Positions 33,034 to 44,262 of a stretch of 64,000 bases of DNA are shown here, one piece after another. The position numbers were made by a program, and so were the translations under genes. Location: NCBI RefSeq assembly GCF_042477335.2, contig NC_091256.1, forward strand, positions 39,028,001-39,092,000, written 5' to 3'. This stretch comes from Ovis canadensis (Eukaryota > Chordata > Mammalia > Artiodactyla > Bovidae). The notes below the pieces were generated by a model, which was given only the letters and a program-made list of their open reading frames with translations, did not search any database and had not been told where the DNA came from. Within the stretch, counting starts at the first letter, position 1, and every line of letters begins with the position of its first letter.

Positions 33034-33192
33034 GAAGGCTCAGTGGTAAAGAATCTGCCTGCCAATCAGGAGACGCTGGTTCAGTCCCTGGGTTAGGAAG
33101 ATCCCTTGGAGGAAATGGCAACCCACTCCAGTGTTCTTGCCAAAGGCCTAGTGAGCAGAGTCTGACAAGGCTGAGCACCTGAGCATGCACAC
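33034..33192 (+). mobile_element. Bov-tA SINE, internally deleted
   Basis: 'aaggctcagtggtaaagaat' to 'gtctgacaaggctgagcacc'. The 'cctggagaatcccatggaca' part is missing. Confidence 0.8.
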
Positions 33193-33449
33193 TCATAGAA
33201 ATGGGACTCCCGAAATAACCAAAAGAGGATGTTTACATATCATTTTTAAACAATTACTTGGGAAGATTTAACAAAAGAGCTTGTCCTTGGGGTTGCAGAC
33301 TAATGAAGTAACACTGTTATGCATCTTTCTTAGCCTTGGATTCCCTAACTCTGGTGATAAGAATGCATTTTATCTTTCCGGTACAGGGAAGATACCTTCA
33401 CATGGGAGATTTATTTCCCACTTTTAGGGGAAATAGGGGAGTCAGAGTG

Positions 33450-33640
33450 GGTTTTTTAATTATTTATCTATGTACTCACTTGACTGTGTCAGGTCTTAGT
33501 TCTGGCACGTGGGACCTGCACTGAGTCACGCGGGATTTTTTGATGCTGTGCCCAGACAGACTCTCTAGTTGTGGCCACGGGCTCAGTAGTTGCTCCAAGG
33601 CATGTGGGTTCCCTGAACAGGGATCAAACCCGACTCCCCT
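33450..33640 (-). mobile_element. CHR-type SINE, left arm of an inverted pair
   Basis: Reverse complement of a CHR SINE with head end near 33640 ('acagggatcaaacccgactc'). Confidence 0.7.
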
Positions 33641-33651
33641 GAATTGAGGAG

Positions 33652-33780
33652 ACTTCACTGGCAGCCCAGGGGTAAAGAATCTGCCTTGCAATTCATGTGA
33701 CTCAGATTCAATCCCTGGTCAGGGAACCCACACGCTTTGGAGCAGCTACTGAGCCCGTGGCCACAACTAGAGAGGAGAGG
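33652..33780 (+). mobile_element. CHR-type SINE, right arm of an inverted pair
   Basis: Forward CHR SINE, 'gacttcactggcagcccagg' to 'gtggccacaactagagagga'. Bases 33703-33774 are close to complementary to 33561-33635. Confidence 0.75.
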
Positions 33781-36065
33781 AACTTTGGACCCAGATGTGT
33801 GTGGAAGGAAGACGATAAGAACCCACAGGGAGCAGCCAGCAGTTTAGAAGCCAAGGAGATAGAGTCTCCTTCCCAGCCTGCTGACAACTTGATCTTGGAC
33901 TTCGAAGCCTCCCGAACTGTGAAATGACACTTCCAGCTGGTTAAGCGCCCCGCAGTCTGCAGCCCTTTGTTACAGCGGCCTGACAACGCAGGGTGCTGGT
34001 CTCAGAGCCCAGCGCTGGCTCTGCCCTCTCTGGCTGGTGCCTCCCACCTCGCATTCCACCTAACCTGGGGATGGAGGTGGTTTCCACAAGAACAAGCTTG
34101 TGGTGAAACCTCAGGTCACCCTGGGCTTCTCGGCTCCCTTAACTTGTCCGAGCAGCAGGAAATTCAGACCAGCTAGAGCTGGAAAAGCCTTGTGGGCACA
34201 TAAAGTGGTATGGAGATGGACTTTCCGGTGTCCAGAGCTGGTCTGTGCTCGCGTGACAAACCTCAGCGAGGCAACACGCTCATTCACACACAGTGGCCGA
34301 GACTGTGTTTTATTTCTCTTCGTGTTCCCAGCACCTGGTACACAGTAGGTGCTCAATAAGTGCCAGCCCTTCCTACAGTAAAACACAAGCATCCTACTTC
34401 AGGCGGCAGAAGAGGATAATTCAGCAAGCTGGGAAGGGTCCACTTGGAGGTGGGCAGTTCGATCTGGGGTTTTAAGCACCCGGACTGGCTGTCAGGAGCT
34501 CCCCACTCTGGAGCCGGTATCTGCTGCTGGGTGACCTCAGACAACTCCCACTTCTTCTCTCTGGGATTCCGTGTTCTTATAAAACGGGGAGTCTCAGTAT
34601 CCGATGAGGAGCCCATGGTCTGGAGCTCTGTGCCTGTGGGAGGGTCTGGGCATCGGCAGAGAGGTCCCAGGGCCCCGAGCCCAAGACTTGCCATCAATGC
34701 TGGCATACAATAGGAAAGAGCAGACTGACACTGATGGGGGGTGGAGAGACCCTGCAGGCAGCAGGTGACCAGCACCCTGGGCCCAGGCTCAGGGGACCCT
34801 GGGGCTGGAGGTGAGTGAGAAGCTCCGGTCAGACAATGTCTCCCTGTCCGGCCACTTTCACTCCCAGCTTGGCCTGCTGGTCACACTGAACACATGCTGT
34901 GCTTTGGCCCCTATTTGAGCCACCTTTGTCCCAGGTGAGTCATGAGGAACAGAACTGCCTTAAGAAGTCAACTGCAGTCTTCCTGGGGGTCCAGATAGTT
35001 GGGGGGCCACCCCTCTTCATGGATGACTGGGAGGGCCGGGCAGCAAAACGCCCCTTCTCCGGATGAGGCTGACCCATGGAGGACCACCCAATGCTGGTGT
35101 GGCCTCTTGGGGGAGCTGTGGGTTGTGGGGCACAGGCCTAGCTTCAGCCCCCACCCCTCCACTCACCCTCCATCATGGACTGGAGTTAGGTGACTCTCAG
35201 ATGGACCCCTCAGAAGGAGCTGCAAGGAGGGTGGTCAGCTGGGGGCAACCTGAGTGATGGGATCAGCTTCAGCTTTTGAGTCACAGTCAAGGCCATCTTC
35301 CTCTCGGCCCCTTCAGCCAGTGACTAAGCCAGGTGAGGGCACGGTGGCCAGTTCCATCCCGCAGCCTCCTCTAATGGGCACTGAGAGTCTGAGCATCCAC
35401 TGGGCTGCTGAGACCAGAGGCAGCTTGCCAACTCCTCCTTCCAGCCCCGCTCGCTCCCCTTTTCTCTGCTGGCGTTGCTCCCCCATAAATCTTTTGCACC
35501 CTCAACTCTGGCTCAGCGCTGGCCTCCTGGAGACCCTCACCTGATGCCCCTCGTCCACACCCTCTGTCTGCTTCCACCTCATGGGATAGTGTCTGAGCCT
35601 CGGGTTCACTGCTGGAGAGGGGCCGGAGGACCCGATCCTCGCTCCCCCTCGTAGCCCCCAGCACCCAGCAGGCAGGTGCCAGGAGTAGCAAGGGTCTCCC
35701 CACTCCGGAGGCCTCAGCGTCTGCCCAACCAAAAGGCTGCCACTAAGAAACAAAATACAAACTCTGAAGAGACCCAAAGAGACTGGGCAGTCCATAAACA
35801 ACAAGCAACAAAGTCTGTCTGTTCTCCCAGGCACCCACCCTCCCGCCTCCCCTGCTGTGGGGCAAAAGAGGCTGCATGGGGTTCAGGGCACCCCCTTCTG
35901 GTGCTTAGAACACCCTCGGTCACTGTCTGCAATTTGGGGAGCACACCTCTACCCCCCAGGTGTAGAGGGCTCAGCCCCTCAGAGGCTGGAAAATGTATCC
36001 TATGCCCCAAAGTAGCCAGGTCCTGAGCAGCATCCACCGCCACCCCCTCAAAACCCCTGAGAGCT
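33781..36065. other. No gene; possible MIR/L2 scraps
   Basis: 'cagcacctggtacacagtag' then 'gtgctcaataagtgcc' (34330-34367) is the end of an L2/MIR. 'gctgctgggtgacctcagac' (34519-34540) is MIR-like. The rest is unique-looking, with no splice-bounded exon seen. Confidence 0.4.
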
Positions 36066-36150
36066 TGCATGCCACAGCTAGAGAAGCCCACCTGCCCACA
36101 ATTACAGAAGCTGGCAGGCCACAGTGAAGACCCTGTGCAGCCAAAATTAA
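36066..36150 (+). mobile_element. CHR-2 SINE tail fragment
   Basis: 'catgccacagctagagaagc' to 'gaagaccctgtgcagccaaa'. Confidence 0.6.
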
Positions 36151-36819
36151 CCTCCCACCTCGCCCCATAGAGGAGAGCAGACAGCCCTGGGCCCTCCCCA
36201 GGGCTGGTCTGGCTTCCTGCCCTGTTGCTAACACCCACTGCTCTGCATCCGAGAGGCTGCAAGTGCCTTGAGGGTCTCTCACATTTGTCCACATCCCTCC
36301 ATACCTGCTGGCAAGGGCCAGTGAGCGGTCATGTCCACCTTGTGGGGCGCTTCCTCGAAAGGCTCTGGACCGCAGAGATCTGTCCGCCCACCGTCCCCCT
36401 GCTGTGGGATCCCAGGGCACTCCAGTCCCTCTTTCTTTCGGGTGTGTGGAATCCTCTCCTGTTTCCTAAGTCCCTTCTCCAGGGAAAAAAAACCATGCTT
36501 TCCATTTTTCCTCACGTGACTGGACTTCGAATCCTCTCATCATTTTGGCCATTCATCCTGAATGTGTTGTGATTTGCTGCTGATGGCTTTCCAAAAGTGG
36601 GGTACACAGGGCTCATCACAGCCCCGCAGGAGTGGTTAGATCTGCTGGGTCCCCAAGGAAGACTCTGTGCACACATTTTTGTGGACACACCTTGAGGTCA
36701 TATTAGCTGCCTTGGTCTTAAAGGCAGTCAGTATGTATGGGTTCATATCCCCTCTCAGTCAGCTTCACTTTGGATAAATTACTAATTTCTCTGTATCTCA
36801 GTTTTCTTAACTGTGAACG
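36151..36819. other. No gene or named repeat seen
   Basis: No supported feature. Confidence 0.4.
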
Positions 36820-36831
36820 AAGGACAGTAAC

Positions 36832-37100
36832 TGCTGCTGCTGCTAAGTCGCTTCAGTCGTGTCCGACTCTGTGCGACCCCATAGACAGCAGCCCACCAGG
36901 CTCCCCCGTCCCTGGGATTCTCCAGGCAAGAATACTGGAGTGGGTTGCCACTTCTCCAGTGCATGAAAGTGAAAAGTGAAAGTGAAGTCACTCAGTCATG
37001 TCCGACTCTTCACGACCCCATAGACTGCAGCCCACCAGGCTCCTCCGTCCATGGGATTTTCCAGGCAAGAGTACTGGAGTGGGGTGCCATGGCCTTCTCC
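36832..37100 (+). mobile_element. BOV-A2 SINE with 12-bp target duplication
   Basis: Head with four TGC units, two monomers, and the linker. AAGGACAGTAAC flanks it exactly at 36820-36831 and 37101-37112. Confidence 0.95.
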
Positions 37101-37395
37101 AAGGACAGTAACAGTACTTCCCAATCCCAAGGCGAAATTCAAGGGAAAGAAATAACAGCTGTAGACCAGCAGAGGGCGCTGCACACCCGCTCTCGACTGG
37201 CTGCACTGTTGAAAGTGACCGCCAGGGGTAGCCCGAGCGCCGCCGCCCAGTTCCGTGGGACTGGGAGACCCGCAGGGGCTCACTTGCAGCAGCGAACTGG
37301 CCGCCCTGGGGGGCGGAGTGAAGCTGGCTAAACCTACCCAGGAGACTGGCTGCTTCGTCCCTGTGCCTCACCTCGCCTTCCTGCAAGACTCTCAG

Positions 37396-37606
37396 TGAAG
37401 TGAAGCCGCTCAGTCGTGTCCGACTTTTTGCGACCCCATGGACTACATGTAGCCTACCAGGCTTCTCTGTCCATGGGATTTTCCAGGCAATAGTACTGGA
37501 GTGGATTGCCATTTTCTTCTCCAGGGGATCTTCCCGACTCGGGGATTGAACCCGGGTCTCCCGCATTGTAGACAGACGCTTAACCGTCTGAGCCACCAGG
37601 GAAGTC
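37396..37606 (-). mobile_element. Bov-tA SINE with 12-bp target duplication
   Basis: Complete reverse element ending 'gtctgagccaccagggaagt'. CAAGACTCTCAG lies at 37384-37395 and 37607-37618. Confidence 0.95.
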
Positions 37607-37618
37607 CAAGACTCTCAG

Positions 37619-38371
37619 AAGCTTGCTGCAGTCCCCTCTCACCCGGATGCGGCCGGAACCCCAGATGCTGTGGCCAATGAGCCCGACTGAAGGGGAGCGC
37701 TGGGCTGATGGGAGCTGTGGGGACGGTGTAACCTGGAGTGATGCAAAGTCTTTGAAAGATGGAAATACCACGCAGAGCTGCAGCACACAGACACACACGC
37801 AGATACAGACACAGACGCACACATGCGCGTGCACACACTTACTGGTGAACCTCGCCTCGTCCAGGAATAGGGTAAGGCTGAGTCTAGCCCAGCTTTTCAA
37901 CCTACATCTAAGGCCTGAGTGGCTTCGGGTGGTCACCCCCTGTCCCGACCCCCTGCCTGGTACCCCTCCGCACTGCATGGGGCGCACTCACAGTGTTTAG
38001 TGAGTCTCACTTTTCCCAACAGCGCCTGTCCCTCCCACACACTCAGGAGCCTACAAACTCCCAGAACAGGGTCTCCCTGGTGGAGAACCCCCAGGGGTCA
38101 CCAGGACAGGCTGTCCCAGGCAGGTAAATTAGAAGGATTTGGGGAATAGGATACAGAAACAAATATTTGAATTTGACTGCTTCCCCTTGGCAATGAAATG
38201 GGGACAAAAACCCCTTTCTGGTCACAGTGGGGAAGGGTATCACAGCTCCCTTTCCTCTTAGTGGGGGAGGAAGCGTTTTGATCAGGCCTAAAGTAGAGAG
38301 AAAGTCTGGTTTCCCAAACGTCTGCTAGGCCTTTGGCAGCCAAGGGAAGATCAGGAGTACATAGCTATGAT
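37619..38371. other. No gene or named repeat seen
   Basis: A short ACAC/GCAC-rich stretch occurs near 37785-37840. Otherwise unique-looking. Confidence 0.4.
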
Positions 38372-38830
38372 GGTTAATTTTACATGTGGAGTAGACTGGG
38401 TTGTGGGGTGCCCAGACGTGGCCAGATATTCTGGGTGTGTCTGTATGATGTTTTTGAATGAGATTAGCATTTGAATCCGTAGACTGAGTAAAGCAGATTG
38501 CTCTCTCCAATCTGGGTGGTCCTCACTCAATCAGCTGATGGCCTTAATAAAACAAAAATGTCCTCCAGCCTGACTGCTTTCAGGTTGGGACATCAGCTTT
38601 AATTTTGTTTTTTAATCTTTTGGGCACGCCAAGCAATATGTGGAATCGTGGTTCCCTGATCAGGGATTGAACCCGCATCGCCTGTATTGGAAGCCCAGAG
38701 ACAGCCACTGGACCACCAGGGAAGTCCCTGGGGACATCGGCATTTTCCTGTTCAGGCTTGACCTGAAGCGTCAGCTCTTCCTGGGTCTGGAGCCTGCCTG
38801 CCTTCAGACCTGAACGGTTGTATCTAGCCT
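38372..38830 (+). mobile_element. Ancient mammalian interspersed repeat, split by a SINE
   Basis: 'atggttaattttacatgtgg', 'ggggtgcccagacgtggcc', 'attctgggtgtgtctgtatg', 'tttgaatccgtagactgagt', 'agctcttcctgggtctggag' form a family I recognise from other mammals but cannot name with confidence. Confidence 0.5.
38597..38730 (-). mobile_element. CHR-1-type SINE inserted in the ancient repeat
   Basis: Ends 'ggaccaccagggaagtccct' (head complement). GGGACATC at 38587-38594 and 38731-38738 brackets it. Confidence 0.8.
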
Positions 38831-39008
38831 TGTCCACTGGAGCTATGTACTAAAATATCCACTGGATGCCTAAAACTGCATTTAGTACTGAAGGGGCCCC
38901 ATGCATGACTGTTTTTTCCTATACATACATACCTATAATAAAGCTTAGTTAATAAATTAGACACAGTAATAGATTAACAACTATAATAATAAAATAGAAC
39001 AATCATAG

Positions 39009-39128
39009 GAACTTCTCTGGCGGTCCAGTGGTTACGACTCCATGCTTTCACCTCTGAGGGTACAGGTTCAACCTCTGGCCAGTGAACTAAGATCCCTGCA
39101 AGCCACACAGCATAGCCCCTCAAAATTT
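39009..39128 (+). mobile_element. CHR-1-type SINE
   Basis: 'gaacttctctggcggtccag' to 'cacacagcatagcccctcaa'. Flanks ACAATCATAG (38999-39008) and ACAATTATAG (39129-39138) are a duplication with one change. Confidence 0.85.
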
Positions 39129-39148
39129 ACAATTATAGAAATATATTC

Positions 39149-39445
39149 TGGACTTCTCTGGCAGCACAGTGGATAAGAATCCACCTGCCAATGCAGGGGA
39201 CAGGAGTTCAATCCCTGGTCTGGGAAGATCCCACATGCTGGGGAGCAGCTGAGCTTGTGTGTCACAATTACTGAAGACTGCACACTCTAGAGCCAGCAAG
39301 TTGCAACTACTGAGCCCACGAGAAGCCTCCACATGGGAAGCCCATGCACCGCGACTAGAGAGCAGCCGCTGCTGTCCACAACTAGACAAAGTCTGTGTGC
39401 GGCAGCGGAGATCCAGTGCAGCCAAAAACTAACAAATACAACAAG
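39149..39445 (+). mobile_element. CHR-2-type SINE
   Basis: 'ctggacttctctggcagcac' to 'gatccagtgcagccaaaaac', complete long form. Confidence 0.85.
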
Positions 39446-39455
39446 GCAGAATGTA

Positions 39456-39668
39456 GTAGTAGCGTTAGTTGCTCAGTTGTGTCCGACTTTTTGCAACCCC
39501 ACAGACTGTAGTCCGCCAGGCTCCTCTGTCCGTGGGATTCTTTAGGCAAGAATACTGGAGTGGATTGCCATTCCCTTCTCCAGAGGATCTTCCCAACCCA
39601 GGATCAAACCCAGGTCTCCTGTATTGCTGGCAGATTCTTTACCCTTTAAGCTACAGGGAAGACCTTAA
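39456..39668 (-). mobile_element. Bov-tA SINE
   Basis: Complete reverse element. Flanks GCAGAATGTA (39446-39455) and GCAGTATGTA (39669-39678) fit a duplication with one change. Confidence 0.88.
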
Positions 39669-39678
39669 GCAGTATGTA

Positions 39679-40232
39679 CATGTCAAAAAATGTGCATTAT
39701 AATAAAAGTTAAGTAAATCTCTATCTCACAATATTATAGTGTACTCACCCTTCCTGTTATGATGTCAGATGATAAAAAGCCTACGTGATGAGCTAGAGTG
39801 AGGTGAATGGCGTGGCATTAGGCTACCATTGACCTGATACATCAGAAGAGAGCCATCTGCTTTGGGGGCTCTTGGGTCACTGAGCCACAATGATGTCAGT
39901 GGCTGAGTAATGGGCAGACGAAGTTGATGGTTGGGGATCCCAGGAGGGACAGAGCAAGAGTCCAGAGATTTCATCATACCACTCAGAGTGCTGCACAGCT
40001 TATGAATTGTTTCTGGAACTTTCATTAATATTTTTGGACCCCACTTGACCCCAGGTAACTGAAATCGTGGAAATTGAGACTGCTGATAAGGGGGGTACTA
40101 CTGTACCACAGGTCTGGGTCTCCAGCCTCTTAACCGCAGACTTGGAGACTTGCCAGCTTCTGTAATCACATAAGCAATTCCATACGCATATATAGATATG
40201 ATATCTGATATTCCTCGTGATATATATGTGCA
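39679..40232. other. No gene or named repeat seen
   Basis: Unique-looking up to the BovB start. Confidence 0.4.
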
Positions 40233-42056
40233 AGGGGACTGGAATGCAAAAGTAGGAAGTCAAGAAACACCTGGAATAACAGGCAAATTTGGCCTTGGAA
40301 TGTGGAATGAAGCAGGGCAAAGACTAATAGAGTTTTGCCAAGAAAATGCACTGGTCATAGCAAACACCCTCTTCCAACAACACAAGAGAAGACTCTACAC
40401 ATGGACATCACCAGATGGTCAACACCAAAATCAGATTGATTATATTCTTTGCAGCCAAAGATGGAGAAGCTCAATACAGTCAACAAAAACACGACCAGGA
40501 GCTGACTGTGGCTCAGATCATGAACTCCTTATTGCCAAATTCAGACTTAAATTGAAGAAAGTAGGGAAAACCACTAGACCATTCAGCTATGACCTAAATC
40601 AAATCCAGTTGAGCTGTTTCAAATCCTGAAAGATGATGCTGTGAAAGTCCTGCACTCAATATGCCAGCAAATTTAGAAAACTCAGCAGTGGCCACAGGAC
40701 TGGAAAAGGTCAGTTTTCATTACAATTCCAAAGAAAGGCAATGCAAAAGAATGCTCAAAGTACCGCACAATTGCACTCATCTCACACGCTAGTAAAGTAA
40801 TGCTCAAAATTCTCCAAGCCAGGCTTCAGCAATATGTGAACCATGAACTCCCTGATGTTCAAGCTGGTTTTAGAAAAGGCAGAGGAACCAGAGATCAAAT
40901 TGCCAACATCCGCTGGATCATGGAAAAAGCAAGAGCATTCCAGAAAAACATCTATTTCTGCTTTATTGACTATGCCAAAGCCTCTGACTGTGTGGATCAC
41001 AATAAACTGTGGAAAATTCTTCAAGAGATGGGAATAACAGACCACCTGACCTGCCTCTTGAGAAATCTGTATGCAGGTCAGGAAGCAACAGTTAGAACTG
41101 GACATGGAACAACAGACTGGTTCCAAACAGGAAAAGGAGTACATCAAGGCTGTATATTGTCACCCTGCTTATTTAACTTCTATGTAGAGTACATCATGAG
41201 AAACGCTGGGTTGGAAGAAACACAAGCTGGAATCAAGATTGCCAGGAGAAATATCAATGACCTCAGATATGCAGATGACACCACCCTTATGGCAGAAAAT
41301 GAAGAGGAGCAAAAAAGCCTCTTGATGAAAGTGAAAGAGGAGAGTGAAAAAGTTGGCTTAAAGCTCAACATTCAGAAAACGAAGATCATGGCATCTGGTC
41401 CCATCACTTCATGGGAAATAGATGGGGAAACAGTGGAAACAGTGTCAGACTTTATGTTTTTGGGCTCCCAAATCACTGCAGATGGTGACTGCAGCCATGA
41501 AATTAAAAGACGCTTACTCCTTGGAAGAAAAGTTATGGCCAACCTAGATAGTATATTCAAAAGCAGAGACATTACTTTGTCGACTAAGGTCCGTCTAGTC
41601 AAGGCTATGGTTTTTCCTGTGGTCATGTATGGATGTGAGAGTTGGACTGTGAAGAAGGCTGAGCGCCGAAGAATTGATGCTTTTGAACTGTGGTGTTAGA
41701 GAAGACTCGTGAGAGTCCCTTGGACTGCAAGGAGATCCAACCAGTCCATTCTGAAGGAGATCAGCCCTGGGATTTCTTTGGAAGGAATGATGCTAAAGCG
41801 GAAGCTCCAGTACTTTGGCCACCTGATGCGAAGAGTTGACTCATTGGAAAAGACTCTGATGCTGGGAGGGATTGAGGGCAGGAGGAGAAGGGGATGACAG
41901 AGGATGAGATGGCTGGATGACATCACTGACTTGATGGACATGAGTCTGAGTGAACTCCGGGAGTTGGTGATGGACAGGGAGGCCTGGCATGCTGCGATTC
42001 ATGGGGTCGCAAAGAGTCGGACACGACTGAGCTTCTGAACTGAACTGAACTGAACT
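40233..42056 (+). mobile_element. BovB (RTE LINE), 5'-truncated with an internal deletion
   Basis: Forward copy ending in the (TGAAC)n terminus. The first frame (to 40629) holds the C-terminal half of the APE-type endonuclease: GDWNAKVG, NQIDYIL and GSDHELL. At about 40605 sequence jumps from the connector (YDLNQI) directly to 'agttgagctgtttcaaatcc', losing about 0.6 kb relative to the copy at 7573-9677. A clean 299-codon frame (40800-41699) then covers most reverse-transcriptase blocks with FIDYAKASDCVDH, block B and the catalytic YADD. Note Ser for the usual Phe in block A. A final frame (41709-41897) follows the stop. Not autonomous. Confidence 0.95.
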
Positions 42057-42591
42057 GATACACAGACCCCACTGGCACTGTTTCTCTGAGGAACTGTAAT
42101 GCAGCATCCAACAGAAGAGCAACACAATATTCTCCTCCCTCCCACATTGGCAAAGACCAGTCCTTTGAGCATATGGAGGAATATCGTACGTGAGCAAATC
42201 TGTTGAGTCAACGTTTCCTCTTTGGAGTCCGTCCTTGGGAACCAAGTGTGTGGTGAGGGCGTCTTGTGCACATGAGGGTGTTCGGGAGGACATCCCGGTC
42301 CCCTGCCCGGCATCCCGCTGGGCCCTGGGTGGCAAGTGTCACTTCCCTGCCGGTCGCATCCTGCTATGGGAAGTGGGGCTCCTCACGTTCCTGGCATCAC
42401 CAGCCCCTGCTCCGCACCTCTGCTGTTCACGCTGCTCCCGACTGCAGCGCCGTGGTGTGCAGTCCTGAGCAGTGAGTACGGGTGACCCATACCTGCTCCC
42501 ACCTCCTCTGCCCAGTGTCACATGCTGTGTATTTTGTCTGTGTCCACAACCCTGAGTGTGCATCCCGCTGTGCCCAGCAGGGCGAATAGGT
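42057..42591. other. No gene or named repeat seen
   Basis: No supported feature. Confidence 0.4.
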
Positions 42592-42793
42592 GGTGGGTAG
42601 TTTAGCCACTAAGTCATGTTCGACTCTTGTGAACCCAGAGACTGTAGCCCACCAAATTCCTCTTTCCGTGGGATTTTCCAGGCAAGAATACTGGAGTGCA
42701 TTGCCATTTCCTCCTCCAGGGGATCTTCCCGACCCAGGGACTGAACCCTGGTCTCCTGCATTGCACACAGATTCTTTACCAACTGAGCCAGAA
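42592..42793 (-). mobile_element. Bov-tA SINE
   Basis: 'cactaagtcatgttcgactc' to 'agattctttaccaactgagc', reverse. The outer head is missing. Confidence 0.85.
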
Positions 42794-43052
42794 TAGGAGC
42801 TAAGTACAAAACTCCTGTTAAGCTGCTTTTAAGTTAGGTGTTCTGTTACTTAAGGCTGGAAGCATTTGGTCAGATTAGCCTCGGTATCCCCAAGACACCC
42901 AGTAAGCCCCAGCTCGAATGTCTCCCCCTTCCTCTAACAGACTCAGGAAAGCGCTGGGCCAGTGGACTCACTCTTTCCTGCATCCCAGGTCGCCTCACCC
43001 GCTGTCCTGGCAGCATATGCAGGAATCCAGGCAACACCTACATGCCTGGTCT
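42794..43052. other. No gene or named repeat seen
   Basis: No supported feature. Confidence 0.4.
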
Positions 43053-43215
43053 TTAGCAGCGGTCCCCAACCTTTTTGTAACCAGGGACCAGTTTCATGAA
43101 AGGCAGTTTTTCCGGAGACCAGGGGTTGGTGGGTGGTTTCGGGATGATTCACGTGCATGACATTCATTGTGCGCTTGATTCCTATTATTATTACATCAGC
43201 TCCACCTTAGATGGA
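43053..43215 (-). mobile_element. MER1-like hAT DNA transposon fragment
   Basis: 'cagcggtccccaaccttttt' (inverted-repeat end), 'ccagggaccagtttcatgaa', 'gggatgattcacgtgcatga' and 'ttattattacatcagctcca' are one end of a MER1-type hAT element. The rest is deleted. Confidence 0.7.
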
Positions 43216-43317
43216 AATGAGAAGCATTCCACAATCTTGTCTCCCAAAGGGGCCAATACTCTACTTTTTCTCTGAACACATAAAGCAATTTAGGTAGAAA
43301 GCGTCTCATTTTACCTT

Positions 43318-43575
43318 AGTTTTTTATATTTTTCAAAAATTAAAGTATAGTTGATTTACAGTGCTGTGTTAATTTCGTCTGTAAAACGATTCAGTTGTAC
43401 ATTAGCAAATGTTCTTTTTTTTCAGTCTTTTCCATTATGGTTTATTACAGGATATTGAATATAGTCCTCTGTGTGATAGAGTAAGACTTGGCTGTTTATC
43501 CTTTCTATATACAAAAACTTATATCTGCTAACCCCAACCACCTACTCCATCCCTCCCCTCCTTAATGCCTTTTTC
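43318..43575 (-). mobile_element. L1 LINE fragment
   Basis: 'aaagtatagttgatttacag', 'ttccattatggtttattaca' and 'atatctgctaaccccaacca' match the complement of a cetartiodactyl L1. Confidence 0.75.
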
Positions 43576-44047
43576 TTCTTTTATATAATCAGCATCAATC
43601 CCTCTTTCTCTCGTGAGGACCTCTGAACCTCTCTGGAAACCTTGGAATCTGGTGTGGCATGCACGGTGTCTCCAGTTCTCTCCCACCCCCTTAGACTCCG
43701 CCTCTCACCATGTGCATCTCGCATCCCCAGCCTCGGGGCTATCAGAGAGCCGAGCTGCACACCCCCAAGCCCTGCTGGTTGCCCTGCTAGAAACCCCTTC
43801 CCCACTGTCACATAACAACGACTGCTCCTTCTTGAAGCCCAGGTCCTCTGGATGCCAGGCGAATGGACTTCCCCACCAACTTCAGGCAACATGCATTATT
43901 TCTTCATCTGTTTCTGTCATTACACATGACTTGTTACACACGCATTGTGCTTTTGGTTTTGTAAACTACCTTAAACCCACACAGTTCACACGTCTTCTCC
44001 CCACGTCCCCCCTACACAGGGCAGGGGCCTTATTTTGCGTCATGCTG
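43576..44047. other. No gene or named repeat seen
   Basis: No supported feature. Confidence 0.4.
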
Positions 44048-44262
44048 TGTGCTCCCTCAGTCGTGTCCAACCCTTTGGAGCCCCATGGCCTGTAGCCCGC
44101 CAGGCTCCTCTGTCCATGGCATCTTCCAGGCAAGAATACTGGAGTGGGTTTCCATTTCCTATTCTAGGGGATCTTCCCAACCCACGGACTGAACCTGTAT
44201 CTCTTATATCTCTGACGTTGCAGGCAGGTTCTTTACCACTAGTGCCACCTGGGAAGCCCAGG
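44048..44262 (-). mobile_element. Bov-tA SINE
   Basis: 'tgctccctcagtcgtgtcca' to 'accactagtgccacctggga', complete reverse element. Confidence 0.85.
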
